Of a DNA stretch of 36,364 nucleotides, positions 23,753 through 32,407 are shown piece after piece. The stretch's first letter is position 1; every line of letters starts with the position of its first letter. This DNA is from Candidatus Omnitrophota bacterium (lineage in GTDB: Bacteria > Hinthialibacterota > Hinthialibacteria > Hinthialibacterales > Hinthialibacteraceae), in NCBI GenBank assembly GCA_003598175.1, contig QZKN01000012.1:1-36364 (forward strand), read 5' to 3'. Under the pieces are notes generated by a model, which had not been told where the DNA came from, did not search any database, and was given only the letters and a program-made list of their open reading frames with translations. Position numbers and translations under genes: made by a program.

Positions 23753-23806
23753 GCGGACATCTTGTCTGCATGTGCAGACCGGAGGTCTGCACCACAATTT
23801 TTTTTT
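23753..23806. repeat. Tandem palindromes upstream of FapA copy 2
   Basis: GCGGACA-TCT-TGTCTGC (23753-23769) is followed by GTGCAGACC-GGA-GGTCTGCAC and CACAA plus nine T. The second unit, with its T run, shares 34 identical bases (23772-23805) with 35665-35698. Confidence 0.65.
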
Positions 23807-23869
23807 GCCGGGGCATCGTGAAACGAGTTGAGATGATCCATTTCATGACATAAGAAAAAAGTAGCATCG

Positions 23870-25591
23870 ATGAATGTACCATCCACTACGCTTAAGGAAT
23901 TGCAGGAGATTGAAGGCTGCCTGGCGAGTCTGCGGCAAGGTCTGGCTTCCATCGTGGACAATCGCAGCGTTTCCCTGCCGTCCCCCGATTTGTCCGCGCT
24001 GGAAGACCGTTTGTCCGTCATCGAGCGGTTTTTCGAATGGAAAGGGAAAATCCAACCGCAGCGAATGCGCGAACTGGCGTTTCTGGTTTTGAAAGATATC
24101 TATCGTTTGCTGGAAAAATTCGTAAAGGAAGGCCGGGAGATTCCGCACGTCGAAAAAATGAACGGCGGGAAGATCGTGTCTCCATTTTTGGGGAAAGCGG
24201 CCGCCGAATTGGGACCTGTTATTACCTTCAGCGCGGATCACATGACGCTTTTCATCAAAATCTGCAAGGATATGGCTCATTTGTGGTCCGACGAGGAGGT
24301 ATTGGCCACGTTGGAGAAAAAGGGATTTGCTCTTCACGTCGATAGAGACGAACTGAAAAATCTGTTTGTCGAAAAAAAATACGGCCAACTGGTTCGCATC
24401 GGATCGGGGACTCCCCCCCGGATCGGCAAAAATGCCACGCTGCAATATGCGTTCCATTTATACTCGCCGGAACCGGAATGGAATCGAGAAGAGGACGATC
24501 GTCAGAACGAAGAAATCTTTAAAATCGTAAAAATCGGACAAGCCGTCATTCGCAAGGTCCCCGCCACCGTCGGTGAATGCGGACGGGATTTGTTGGGAAA
24601 CGAGATTCCCGGCATTCGCGGATTGGACGTGGATGTTCCTAAAATTCCGCACTGTGAATACGACCCCAAAAATCTGAAAGTCTATGCCAGCGTGCAGGGC
24701 ATCGCGTACCGGGATCGAGATCAGATCATTCTGGTTCCCGCTCACATCGAGAAAAGAGACCTGGTCGGGAGCGCCGACAATCTGAAAAAACGTACGGCGA
24801 TCGCCATCGAAGGCGATGTGAAAGAAGACTGTGTCATCGAATCCGCCTCGGCGGTTGCCATCGACGGCATTGTCGAGTCCGCGGCGATCAAGGCCAATGA
24901 TTTCGTGATGGCGCAGAATGGCATCGAAGGCAAGAATCGCGCCCGGATTTCCAGCGAGCGGGAAGTGCGAAGCCGGTTCATTCATCAGGCCGACGTGCAG
25001 GCAAAAGACCGAATCGTCACGTATGGCGCGATCATCCATTCGACGGTTTCCGCAAAACATATTTATGCTTTCGGAAAAAACGGACAACTCATCGGCGGGA
25101 AAATCCAGGCCTGGGACGATGTGCGGGCCAACGTCATCGGCTCGGACGTCGGCGTGGAGACCCTAATCGAACTGGGGAATGAATTGCCTACCCTGCAGGA
25201 GGAGAAAGTTCGTTTAAAAACCGAAATCGAGCAAAAACAGGAACAATTAAAGCCGCTCATGGAAAAACAGAAAAAACTACTGGAGGTAAAGAAGAAAACG
25301 GGAACACTGCTGCCGTCGTATCGGGAAGAATACAACCGTATTCAGTCGATCGCCGTCAAGATCAAAGATGCGCTGACCGTTTTGCAGAGCAAATTGGATC
25401 AGGTACGGCGCGATTTGCAATACAGCAAGGAGTGTGTGCGAAGCGTCCGAGTTTTCCACACGGTGTATCCCGGAACCATCATTTGTATTTCCGAGAAATC
25501 ACTGAAAGTGAAATCCACGTTAGGGCCCACAATTTTTCGATTGGAAAAAGGCAGAATTATTACCGAACCGTATCCATCCATGAATCCATAA
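23870..25591 (+). CDS. FapA/DUF342 family protein, copy 2
   Basis: 573 residues. The helical N-terminal ~200 residues are followed by the DUF342 beta-helix (~220-440): VPATVGECGRDLLGNEIPG, then AIAIEGDVKEDCVIESAS, VESAAIKANDFVMAQNGIEGK, RSRFIHQADVQAKD and LIGGKIQAWDDVRANVIGSDVG. A coiled coil (~445-530) and a short beta end (VYPGTIICISEKSLKV) complete it. The domain order and length match copy 1 (8882-10609), so they are paralogues. FapA proteins in other bacteria act in flagellar and polar assembly; that link is knowledge of the family, not shown here. A TPR gene follows after about 95 bases, as in cluster 1. The ribosome binding site is weak. Confidence 0.85.
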   Translation: MNVPSTTLKELQEIEGCLASLRQGLASIVDNRSVSLPSPDLSALEDRLSVIERFFEWKGKIQPQRMRELAFLVLKDIYRLLEKFVKEGREIPHVEKMNGGKIVSPFLGKAAAELGPVITFSADHMTLFIKICKDMAHLWSDEEVLATLEKKGFALHVDRDELKNLFVEKKYGQLVRIGSGTPPRIGKNATLQYAFHLYSPEPEWNREEDDRQNEEIFKIVKIGQAVIRKVPATVGECGRDLLGNEIPGIRGLDVDVPKIPHCEYDPKNLKVYASVQGIAYRDRDQIILVPAHIEKRDLVGSADNLKKRTAIAIEGDVKEDCVIESASAVAIDGIVESAAIKANDFVMAQNGIEGKNRARISSEREVRSRFIHQADVQAKDRIVTYGAIIHSTVSAKHIYAFGKNGQLIGGKIQAWDDVRANVIGSDVGVETLIELGNELPTLQEEKVRLKTEIEQKQEQLKPLMEKQKKLLEVKKKTGTLLPSYREEYNRIQSIAVKIKDALTVLQSKLDQVRRDLQYSKECVRSVRVFHTVYPGTIICISEKSLKVKSTLGPTIFRLEKGRIITEPYPSMNP

Positions 25592-25687
25592 CGAAAAAAC
25601 GGGGTATAATTGCAAGAAGAAAGATCGTGGGGATCCATTGGCATTTCATGATATTAGATTATTGTTTTTGAGACCAGGTACAAACCG

Positions 25688-27424
25688 ATGAACGAAGTCC
25701 ATATCGGCTCAAAATTCAATCAGGAAGTCATTCGAAAACGGATCGACGATTTGTTGAGCCAAAAAAAGAAACCGAGCCGAGCGGGCGCCGCGCCTCCATC
25801 TCCACGCAAAGGGAAATTGTTGCAACAGGATGACGGGGAGACGTTGAAAGAAATGTTTTGCCGCGTCATCCGCGACGGAGCGGCGGAGGAAATCAAAAAC
25901 GCCATTCTCGAAGCGCAACGGGAAATCGAACAGAATACACGGCTGAACCGCGTTTCCAAGGAAGGGTTGAAGCTGGCCGGTGAATTCAATCGCTGCGCGC
26001 AACAATACATCCAAAAAAAAGCGTTGCTGGAAAAGCTGGAAAAAACTCTCGATCAATATCGCAGCCAAACCGAAGCGCCTTCGACGGAAGACGTTGTCGC
26101 CCTGACGAAAATCGAATCCTACATCAATAACGCCAACAAGATACGCGACGATCTGATCCAGGACGTGCAAAAATTACTCAAGACCAAAGAACGATTGGAC
26201 GTTCAGATTCAGCGGGACCGGGAGGCGCAGGACGGATTGCACGACACCTTGAATCGTTGTCTCGTGCATCTGCCCGCGAAAGAGCGGGGAAAAATCGAAG
26301 TGCAGGTGAGGGGCATGGCGGAGGGGATTCCGTTTGAAAAGCGGATTCACCTGTTGTCGACGATCATCGACCGGCTGGCGCAGAGCGTGCCGGCGATTCG
26401 TAACGAGGAAGTGTCGCGCTTGTTCGAGTCAGCGAAGAATCATTTCGAACACAGACAATACACCGAGGCGATGCGTTTGCTCGATCAGGTTTTCAAGTTC
26501 GATCGCAAACATCTTCCCGCCCATCGTCTGCGCGCCAATATTTTCGAACAGCAAAAAAACCGGATTGCGTACGTCTGCGAATTGCGCATGATCGTGGAAA
26601 TCGAAGACGCCGCCGCCGAAGATTTTTTTGTCCTGGCCGAAGCGCTCGAAGCGGGAGGGCAATTGGAGGAAGCCGTTGCCTTTTTTGAAAAAGCGGCCCA
26701 GCGGGAACTCAGTCCGAAATATTTGGAGCGGGCGGGGGATTGTTACGGGCGGATGGGAAACTGGTCGAAGGCGGCCATTCATTATCGCAAACTGCTTCGC
26801 GCGTTTCCGGCGGAATTGCACGTTTATCATAAATCGGGTTACGCCCTGTTTCAGGATAATCGTCCGGATGACAGTTTCACGGTTTTGCGGAAGGCGATTC
26901 GAAAACAAGACGATTCCTCGATCAGCCACGAATTATTGGGGCGGCTGTTTCGGCGCAATAAGGCATTTGCGCCGGCGGCGGAATCGTTCGCGCGGGCGAC
27001 GGAACTGGATGCGCGCAATGCGTCGGCGTTTTTCTGGTGGGCTTCGCTGTTATACGATCAAGGGGAATTCGACGAGGCGTTGGAAAAAGTAAAAACCGCC
27101 CTGCGCCTTGCGCCCGATCAGATGGCGTATCGCATACTGACGGCTCGCTGCCAGAGCGCGTTGGGACAACACGCGGAGGGGATTGAGACTTTGTCTTCCC
27201 TGCTGGCGGTTGAAAATCCGTCGGTGGACGTGCTTTTGGCCTATTCGTCGTTTTGCCGGGAAGACGGGCAGGCGGCCAAGGCGCTCGATTTGGTGGAAAA
27301 AACGCTGAAACGGTTTCCCTGGCAGCCGCAATTGCGCGCAGAGTATGGTTTTTTGTTGATGGAAGCGGGGCAGGTGAAAGAGGCGGTGAATTATCTTAAT
27401 CCCAATCCTTTTGCTAAGAATTAG
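25688..27424 (+). CDS. TPR-repeat protein with N-terminal coiled coil (paralogue of 6953-8764)
   Basis: 578 residues. The N-terminal ~230 residues are charged helices, including RVIRDGAAEEIKNAILEAQRE, which aligns with RIIRDGVAADIESI in the first TPR protein. From ~235 the protein is TPR units, e.g. AMRLLDQVFKFDRKHLPAH, AAIHYRKLLRAFPAELHVY, AAESFARATELDARNA and ALEKVKTALRLAPDQMAYR. There is no signal peptide or membrane span. The FapA-TPR order and spacing repeat those of the minus-strand cluster, which argues for a duplicated functional unit. No kinase follows this copy. Confidence 0.8.
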   Translation: MNEVHIGSKFNQEVIRKRIDDLLSQKKKPSRAGAAPPSPRKGKLLQQDDGETLKEMFCRVIRDGAAEEIKNAILEAQREIEQNTRLNRVSKEGLKLAGEFNRCAQQYIQKKALLEKLEKTLDQYRSQTEAPSTEDVVALTKIESYINNANKIRDDLIQDVQKLLKTKERLDVQIQRDREAQDGLHDTLNRCLVHLPAKERGKIEVQVRGMAEGIPFEKRIHLLSTIIDRLAQSVPAIRNEEVSRLFESAKNHFEHRQYTEAMRLLDQVFKFDRKHLPAHRLRANIFEQQKNRIAYVCELRMIVEIEDAAAEDFFVLAEALEAGGQLEEAVAFFEKAAQRELSPKYLERAGDCYGRMGNWSKAAIHYRKLLRAFPAELHVYHKSGYALFQDNRPDDSFTVLRKAIRKQDDSSISHELLGRLFRRNKAFAPAAESFARATELDARNASAFFWWASLLYDQGEFDEALEKVKTALRLAPDQMAYRILTARCQSALGQHAEGIETLSSLLAVENPSVDVLLAYSSFCREDGQAAKALDLVEKTLKRFPWQPQLRAEYGFLLMEAGQVKEAVNYLNPNPFAKN

Positions 27425-27794
27425 CCTCGCGATGGGTCGAACGGCGCGATCCCGCCTATGAATCTGGTGGAATCCATCTTTTTCTTATTTTCCCGCCTAT
27501 TTTTGCAGACAGTTTCATTATTTCACGCTATCGTTACCGCAGGACTTTTATTTGCGTTTCGTTTGAGTATTATTTGTTTCAAACTTTTTTTATTGAATGG
27601 TTTCCGCGTATTTTTTGATCGCGTTCGAATCGGGAATTCGTAAAAAAAGTGTGGCGCTATTTCGTTGTTTTGTGCGTATCAATTATAAAAATAACATACG
27701 CATATCCGCCAATAGCATGTTTCCGTCGATTGCCGTCCTGTGATTTTACGATCGATGGAACGGACAACCGATAGCCAATTTTTTGAGGGATGCC
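27425..27794. other. AT-rich intergenic region with one doubtful small ORF
   Basis: No recognised gene. One 61-codon frame (27458-27643) encodes a very hydrophobic peptide, MNLVESIFFLFSRLF and onward, but it has no ribosome binding site. T-rich DNA readily produces such frames. No terminator hairpin was found after the TPR gene. Confidence 0.4.
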
Positions 27795-28487
27795 ATGTCA
27801 ATCATTGAAATGAATCGCACCGATTGTTGGGATCGGGCACAACTGAATACCCACGATGAATCCAATAATGCGGATTGCAGGAAACTGGACGAAGCGATGA
27901 CGTTGATGCGGGAATTGGAACAGGATCCCGCTCATGCGGTGCACGTGGCGCGTTTATCCGTCGCGTTGTTCGATCAGTTGGTGGAATTGCACGGTTGTGG
28001 AATTTCCGAGAGGGTGTTGTTGGAATGCGCCGCTCTGATGCACGATATCGGCTGGTCGATTTCCACGAAAAAACATCACAAGCATTCGCTGTTGTTGATC
28101 CTGCAGGCGGAATTGCCGTCCTTCGACGAACGAGAGCGGCAGATCGTCGCCAACACAGCGCGTTATCATCGGCAGTCTCTGCCCAAAGCCAAGCATGGCG
28201 AGTTTCGTTTGCTGGACGAGGCGGATCAGCAGCTGGTGCGAAAGTTAGCCTCGCTGTTACGCATTGCGGACGGGTTGGATCGAACGCATGGGGGCGCCGT
28301 CGCGGGATGCGAATGCCGGTTCGACGCCAAAGCCTGCGTCATCGTGTTGCACGCCCCCTCTTCCTGCAAAAAAGAGTTGCAGGCGGTGCAACGGAAGAAA
28401 AATCTGTTTGAAGAAACGTTTGGCGCAACGCTGTTGCTCCAACTCCCCGCGACAAGCCGCTCCGTTTCCGTTCGCTCGTACGCGTAA
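27795..28487 (+). CDS. HD-domain protein, Ppx/GppA C-terminal type, stand-alone
   Basis: 230 residues. The HD domain has H50 in AHAVHVARL, the H83-D84 pair in LMHDIGW, HHKHS near 94-98, H125 in RYHR and RIADGLD. This pattern matches the C-terminal metal-dependent HD region of exopolyphosphatase/GppA proteins, but the ASKHA phosphatase half is missing. The molecule is complete, not truncated. A nucleotide, (p)ppGpp or polyphosphate phosphohydrolase or regulatory role is inferred. GAGGGA sits five bases before the ATG at 27795; a TTG at 27783 is unlikely. It converges on the minus-strand sigma-factor operon with almost no gap. Confidence 0.75.
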   Translation: MSIIEMNRTDCWDRAQLNTHDESNNADCRKLDEAMTLMRELEQDPAHAVHVARLSVALFDQLVELHGCGISERVLLECAALMHDIGWSISTKKHHKHSLLLILQAELPSFDERERQIVANTARYHRQSLPKAKHGEFRLLDEADQQLVRKLASLLRIADGLDRTHGGAVAGCECRFDAKACVIVLHAPSSCKKELQAVQRKKNLFEETFGATLLLQLPATSRSVSVRSYA

Positions 28488-28488
28488 A

Positions 28489-28605
28489 TCACATCCTCAA
28501 TTTTCCCTGGATTTTCAGCAAAATATAAACGAAGAAGGTCAGGATGGTCAAACCCAGCAATTTGACCAGGTTGATGAAGCTATGGGGATGGCGACGGCGA
28601 CGCAT
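28489..28605 (-). CDS. 38-residue single-span membrane peptide, last gene of the sigma operon
   Basis: The peptide begins MRRRRHPHSFINLVKLLG and ends with a hydrophobic span, LTILTFFVYILL, and a short basic tail. A good GAGGAA site lies eight bases before the ATG and overlaps the stop codon of the DUF2802-like gene, so it is probably translated with it. The arginine-rich start predicts the N-terminus in the cytoplasm. No family was recognised. Confidence 0.55.
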   Translation of the reverse strand: MRRRRHPHSFINLVKLLGLTILTFFVYILLKIQGKLRM

Positions 28606-28616
28606 CGTTCGATTCC

Positions 28617-29096
28617 TCAGGAAAGGTTGACGATCAATTGCACTTCTCCGCGGGTGATGCGTAGTTCTTCGGCGATTTTTTCCATCGGCCATCCGCGGCG
28701 GTGCAACTCGATGATTTTATCGCGATCCTTGTGCCGGCTCGAGTTTTGTTTCGACGAGAGCGGAATCACGCGGGTTCCGCCATCCACTTCAGAGCGAGGA
28801 ATCGGCGGTTCTTCCAATTCCCGCAATTTGCTTTCCAGTCGATCGCACAAGATTCGCAGGGTTTCGGTTTGCAGCCGCATTTTCGCCAGCTGCGATTCGG
28901 TATACTCTTCGACGTTTCGCACCAAGTCGGCGAGGGACTTTTGCAAATGGCGCAAATCCCGCACGGTGAGCGCTTCCGGCTCCGGCGGTTGGGATCGCTT
29001 TTCGTCTTCCAATTTATCGACTCGCATCTTCAATTGGAGAATCCATAGAAGAAAGATGAGATTGATGACAAAGAAAGCGATTTCGATCAGCGACAT
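28617..29096 (-). CDS. DUF2802-like membrane-anchored protein
   Basis: 159 residues from the ATG at 29096, which follows GAGGATC. The N-terminal membrane span is SLIEIAFFVINLIFLLWIL. A coiled-coil middle (~25-100) leads to a C-terminal helix-turn-helix-like segment, IIELHRRGWPMEKIAEELRITRGEVQLI. That is the hallmark of the DUF2802 family, often found in flagellar and chemotaxis gene clusters. The position two genes after a FliA-type sigma factor supports a flagellum- or motility-related role, which remains inferred. Confidence 0.7.
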   Translation of the reverse strand: MSLIEIAFFVINLIFLLWILQLKMRVDKLEDEKRSQPPEPEALTVRDLRHLQKSLADLVRNVEEYTESQLAKMRLQTETLRILCDRLESKLRELEEPPIPRSEVDGGTRVIPLSSKQNSSRHKDRDKIIELHRRGWPMEKIAEELRITRGEVQLIVNLS

Positions 29097-29214
29097 GATC
29101 CTCAACCCATTTTGCCCGCGGCGATGTTCCGCGAACCGTCCATTCCTCAGAATAATAACAATATAATATAGCGATGGCATTCGAGCCACAAAATCATTCA
29201 AGAAACACAAGCGT

Positions 29215-29538
29215 TCATACTTCAATATCGAGGTTCAGTCCGTGGATTCCATCCTGGAGGCGAATTTTGGTTTTCTTTGCCTCCTCCTCGAGCGTCCGCG
29301 CCCGTTTGCGGGGCAGGCGGCGTTTTTTGTCGCCGCGGTCCGTATCTTCTTCGTTGATTTTATCTTTTTCCTGGGTTTCCTTGCTTTCCTTGACCGTGGT
29401 TTGTTCTTCCCGCACTTCCTCCTGCAGCGTTTTCGAGGCGGCGATGGGGAGGAAGCGCGCCTGCTGGTTTTGGCTTTCCTGCATTTGTTGCATGTGCGGC
29501 ATGTTGGCGATCGGATTTTGGAAGTCTGCCAGCCTCAT
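29215..29538 (-). CDS. Small charged protein of unknown function in the sigma operon
   Basis: 107 residues. A Gln/Met-rich N-terminus (ANMPHMQQMQESQNQQ) is followed by a strongly charged Lys/Glu/Arg stretch with TLQEEVREEQ, and the protein ends HGLNLDIEV. There is no signal peptide or membrane span, and it is probably largely disordered. AAGGAGA before the ATG at 29538 supports translation. Its place directly after the FliA-type sigma gene suggests a regulatory or flagellar accessory role, but no family was recognised. Confidence 0.6.
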   Translation of the reverse strand: MRLADFQNPIANMPHMQQMQESQNQQARFLPIAASKTLQEEVREEQTTVKESKETQEKDKINEEDTDRGDKKRRLPRKRARTLEEEAKKTKIRLQDGIHGLNLDIEV

Positions 29539-29606
29539 TATGGTTCTCCTTCTTCCAAATTCATGATCCAACCGGAATTTCAGGATTTTCCGGAATATTC
29601 GCGCGG

Positions 29607-30419
29607 TTACACAAACATGTCCTGCTGCCAGAACGCGAGTTTTCCCCGCAGGCGGAGCATGGCTTTCGTGTGCAATTGGCAGACACGGGATTCCGTAACG
29701 CCCAACACTTCGCCGATTTCGCGCAGGGTCAATTCGTCGTTGTAATACATGATCACCACGAGGCGTTCCTTGTCGGGCAGGGATTCGATCGCCTGGGTCA
29801 ACAATTCGACGATTTCCTCCTGTTGAATCTGATCCCGCGGATCTTCGATTTTCCGCGAGGGTGTGATATCGGCGCGTGTGGTGGAGCCGTCATCGGAGAT
29901 TTGGAGCACTTCGTCCAGCGACAGCAGCGCAGAGCGGCTGGCGTGATTGATCAATTCGTGCAGTTCCGCCGGCTCCACGCCGAGTTTTTCCGCCAGTTCG
30001 AGGTCGTTGGCCGGACGCAGCATCTGATTTTCCAATTCCACGAACGCGTTTTGCAGTTTATTGACCTGCTGCCGCAGGGACCGGGGGATCCAATCCACCG
30101 CCCTCAATTCGTCGATAATCGAACCTTTGATACGCGGGATGGCGTAGGTGATGAATTTGACGTCGCGAGACAGATCGAATCCATCGATGGCGGCGAGCAA
30201 TCCCATGACGCCGCAGGAATACAGGTCGTCGTAATCCAACACTTCGCTTTCGACGTGAGAGACGGCCAGCATTCGGTTAATGACATATTTGACCAAATGG
30301 ATGTATTTATCCGCCAGTTTTTCACGCGCCTCCAGCGAGCCGGATTTGGTGAATTCAATCCAGAGAAGTCGTTCTTCCTGATCGGAAATTTTTTCTTTGA
30401 TCGCGTTATAGTAGCGCAT
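29607..30419 (-). CDS. fliA: FliA/WhiG-type (sigma-28) RNA polymerase sigma factor
   Basis: 270 residues. Region 2 has LADKYIHLVKYVINRML, DLYSCGVMGLLAAIDGFD and FITYAIPRIKGSIIDELRAVDWIPRSLR, a close match to FliA/WhiG sigma factors. Region 3 (LELAEKLGVEPAELHELI) and region 4 (LTLREIGEVLGVTESRVCQL) are present, so the protein is complete. Sigma-28 factors transcribe late flagellar, chemotaxis or, in WhiG, developmental genes. No flagellar structural gene lies in the window. The ATG at 30419 is chosen; a TTG at 30434 is possible and neither has a clear ribosome binding site. Confidence 0.88.
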   Translation of the reverse strand: MRYYNAIKEKISDQEERLLWIEFTKSGSLEAREKLADKYIHLVKYVINRMLAVSHVESEVLDYDDLYSCGVMGLLAAIDGFDLSRDVKFITYAIPRIKGSIIDELRAVDWIPRSLRQQVNKLQNAFVELENQMLRPANDLELAEKLGVEPAELHELINHASRSALLSLDEVLQISDDGSTTRADITPSRKIEDPRDQIQQEEIVELLTQAIESLPDKERLVVIMYYNDELTLREIGEVLGVTESRVCQLHTKAMLRLRGKLAFWQQDMFV

Positions 30420-30471
30420 AAAAAACTGACACAATTCGTTTTCTATTCGATAACCACATGTTGCATCCGTT

Positions 30472-30978
30472 TCAGCTCATATCAAATTCTTCAATATTAT
30501 CACTTCCAGTGGGCATGTTGCGCTGCGCTTCCACCTTCACTTGCGCAATGTTGTTATCCCGTAAAATTTGAATGATCCGTTCATTGACAACCTGATTGGC
30601 GCGCACGAGGAGAGCGCCATCCTTGTTTTGAATGGGATCGATCATCCGCATTCCCGGCGTCAATTCCGACACGTTGATGGGCATGGCCAATTTCTGCGGC
30701 CCCTGACTTTTCAAATCTTCGATGCGTTGCCGCGCCTCATCCCGATAGGATTCGATGAGCGGATGTTCGATATTTTTTTGGTACATATAGCCCAACAGGA
30801 TCCCTAACAGGCCAAAAACGATAATGGCAATGATCGCATTGCGGAACACCAGATAAAAATCCATTCCTTGCCCGGCCAGCGTGGCCATGCAAACGACGAT
30901 AAAACCGCTGAAGGCGGTGATCGAAAAGATTTGCTTGCGAATGATGGCGATATCTTTATACAGTCTTCGTTTATCCAT
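30472..30978 (-). CDS. Two-span membrane protein with HD-GYP-N-like (DUF3391-type) tail
   Basis: 168 residues from the ATG at 30978. Two hydrophobic spans (~15-37 and 44-64) are followed by a cytoplasmic helix. The C-terminal domain has VSELTPGMRMIDPIQNKDG, then ALLVRANQVVNERIIQIL and NNIAQVKV. This resembles the small beta domain found ahead of HD-GYP phosphodiesterases (ISEL.PGM.....DG.LL......I..L...GI..V), but without any phosphodiesterase domain. It is the first gene of the minus-strand sigma operon. Function unknown; a membrane signalling role is inferred. Confidence 0.6.
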   Translation of the reverse strand: MDKRRLYKDIAIIRKQIFSITAFSGFIVVCMATLAGQGMDFYLVFRNAIIAIIVFGLLGILLGYMYQKNIEHPLIESYRDEARQRIEDLKSQGPQKLAMPINVSELTPGMRMIDPIQNKDGALLVRANQVVNERIIQILRDNNIAQVKVEAQRNMPTGSDNIEEFDMS

Positions 30979-31434
30979 GATCCGAGAGGAGAAAAAGCGG
31001 AATCCCGTTTTTCCCGTTTTCCATGAAACCATTCGCGAATAGCGGCGATTTTCCTATCCGCGTTGTGAGTTGCATTCTATTTTACAAACATACCTGCAAG
31101 ATTAAAGTTACGCAATTCATCCGTGACGCATCGGCTCCATTTATTTCCATTTGGGTAATAGACTTGCTTTTCAAGAATTATACCACATTATCAAATGAGA
31201 AACAATAAGCGAATTTTCATAGGGTTATGAAAATTGTTCTGAAGTTTCGTCTTAAGTTCGATGGCGGGTGGATTTTAGGCGCTCGATGGCGCGGCGACGG
31301 TAATGATTCGTTGCGGGAGGCGGAATTTTTAACCGCTGCTAGCATTTCCATGCAAACCATGATAAAAATATTGATAGACAATTCTACGATCGTCTTGGCG
31401 GATGTATATCACTATCAGTAATGGGGAGGTCATT
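30979..31434. other. Divergent intergenic region
   Basis: These 456 bases separate the minus-strand sigma operon from the plus-strand LamG gene. No gene, strong promoter match or palindrome of the local families was seen. A GGGGAGG ribosome binding site near the right end serves the LamG gene. Confidence 0.4.
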
Positions 31435-32238
31435 ATGGAAAATTTCTTTCGCACGAATCGAGTTTGGGTGTGGGTTGGGATGATGTTTTTGTTCAACGTG
31501 GCGGCGGCGCAGGATTTGGAGAGCGGTCTGGTCGGTCATTGGACATTCGATGAGGATGGAAGCGCCGCGTTGAGCGACTCATCCGGTTTGGGAAGACATG
31601 CGGACGTTTACGCCGGCGAGCCGCAGAGGGCGGCGGGAATCAAGGGATCTGCGATGCAGTTCGACGGCGACGATGCCCTGTTCATTCCCGGTTGGTATGG
31701 AATCGAAGGCTGGGAACCGCGGACGATCATGTGCTGGATTCAATCGGAGGCCACGAACACGCACGGCATTTTGAGTTGGGGATTGTCCAGCGGCAATGGG
31801 CGGAAATATCATTTCCGCATCAATAACACTGAAAGCAATGGGACCTATGGCGCGATTCGCACGGAGATTCAGGGGACATTCAATATCGGTTCGACGATTG
31901 TCAACGACAACGAATGGCATCACGTCGTATCGGTTTTTCCGGAAGAAGGATTTTTCGTGACCGATATTCTTCATTACGTGGACGGCGTGTTGGAGACCAT
32001 GTCCGGAACGAATGCCAACGCGGAGACCATTGCATTGGATACGGCCGCGAGCGCGGACGTTTCGGATCAGGAATTTCGCATCGGGATGAGCGTGCAGGGG
32101 GCGGAGCAGCGCTTTTTCCTTGGCCTTATCGACGAAGTGCGAGTATACGAACGCGCGTTGACGGGGGAGGAAATCCGGGCCATTATCGAGTCGGAGCGAG
32201 CGGCGCCGGTGGAGGTATTGGAGTTTGCGCTTTATTGA
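31435..32238 (+). CDS. Secreted LamG/concanavalin-A-like lectin domain protein
   Basis: 267 residues. The signal peptide spans ~1-24 (VWVWVGMMFLFNVAAA-Q). A single LamG jelly-roll domain follows: GLVGHWTFDEDG, DSSGLGRHADVY, GSAMQFDGDDALFIPG, then TIMCWIQSE, NEWHHVVSVF, FLGLIDEVRVYERALTGEEI. Such domains bind carbohydrate or protein ligands outside the cytoplasm. GGGGAGG five bases upstream fixes the ATG at 31435. The C-terminal VEVLEFALY is not a recognised sorting signal. It starts a run of secreted proteins. Confidence 0.82.
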   Translation: MENFFRTNRVWVWVGMMFLFNVAAAQDLESGLVGHWTFDEDGSAALSDSSGLGRHADVYAGEPQRAAGIKGSAMQFDGDDALFIPGWYGIEGWEPRTIMCWIQSEATNTHGILSWGLSSGNGRKYHFRINNTESNGTYGAIRTEIQGTFNIGSTIVNDNEWHHVVSVFPEEGFFVTDILHYVDGVLETMSGTNANAETIALDTAASADVSDQEFRIGMSVQGAEQRFFLGLIDEVRVYERALTGEEIRAIIESERAAPVEVLEFALY

Positions 32239-32407
32239 AAACGATTCCGATTCCCTCCTATCCATCTGGATGATGTGTGGATTGAAAACCATTGGTTGCA
32301 CGTTAAAAAAACCTACCCGCTCCGCTTTCCTCACCGATTTTGCTGACACAAAACAGAGAATTTCATACTGTATCTCATCATGACATTTTCCTTCATTGGA
32401 GTGGATT

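Noticed and set aside
23772..23806. Palindrome plus nine T as an intrinsic terminator of the M28-like gene
   Set aside because: CACAA separates the stem from the T run, and the unit is a dispersed repeat found in other contexts. Possible but not supported enough.
27458..27643. 61-residue hydrophobic ORF
   Set aside because: No ribosome binding site and T-rich DNA; kept only as a remark in the intergenic entry.
31227..31421. 64-codon ORF before the LamG gene
   Set aside because: No ribosome binding site and no recognisable features; likely chance.
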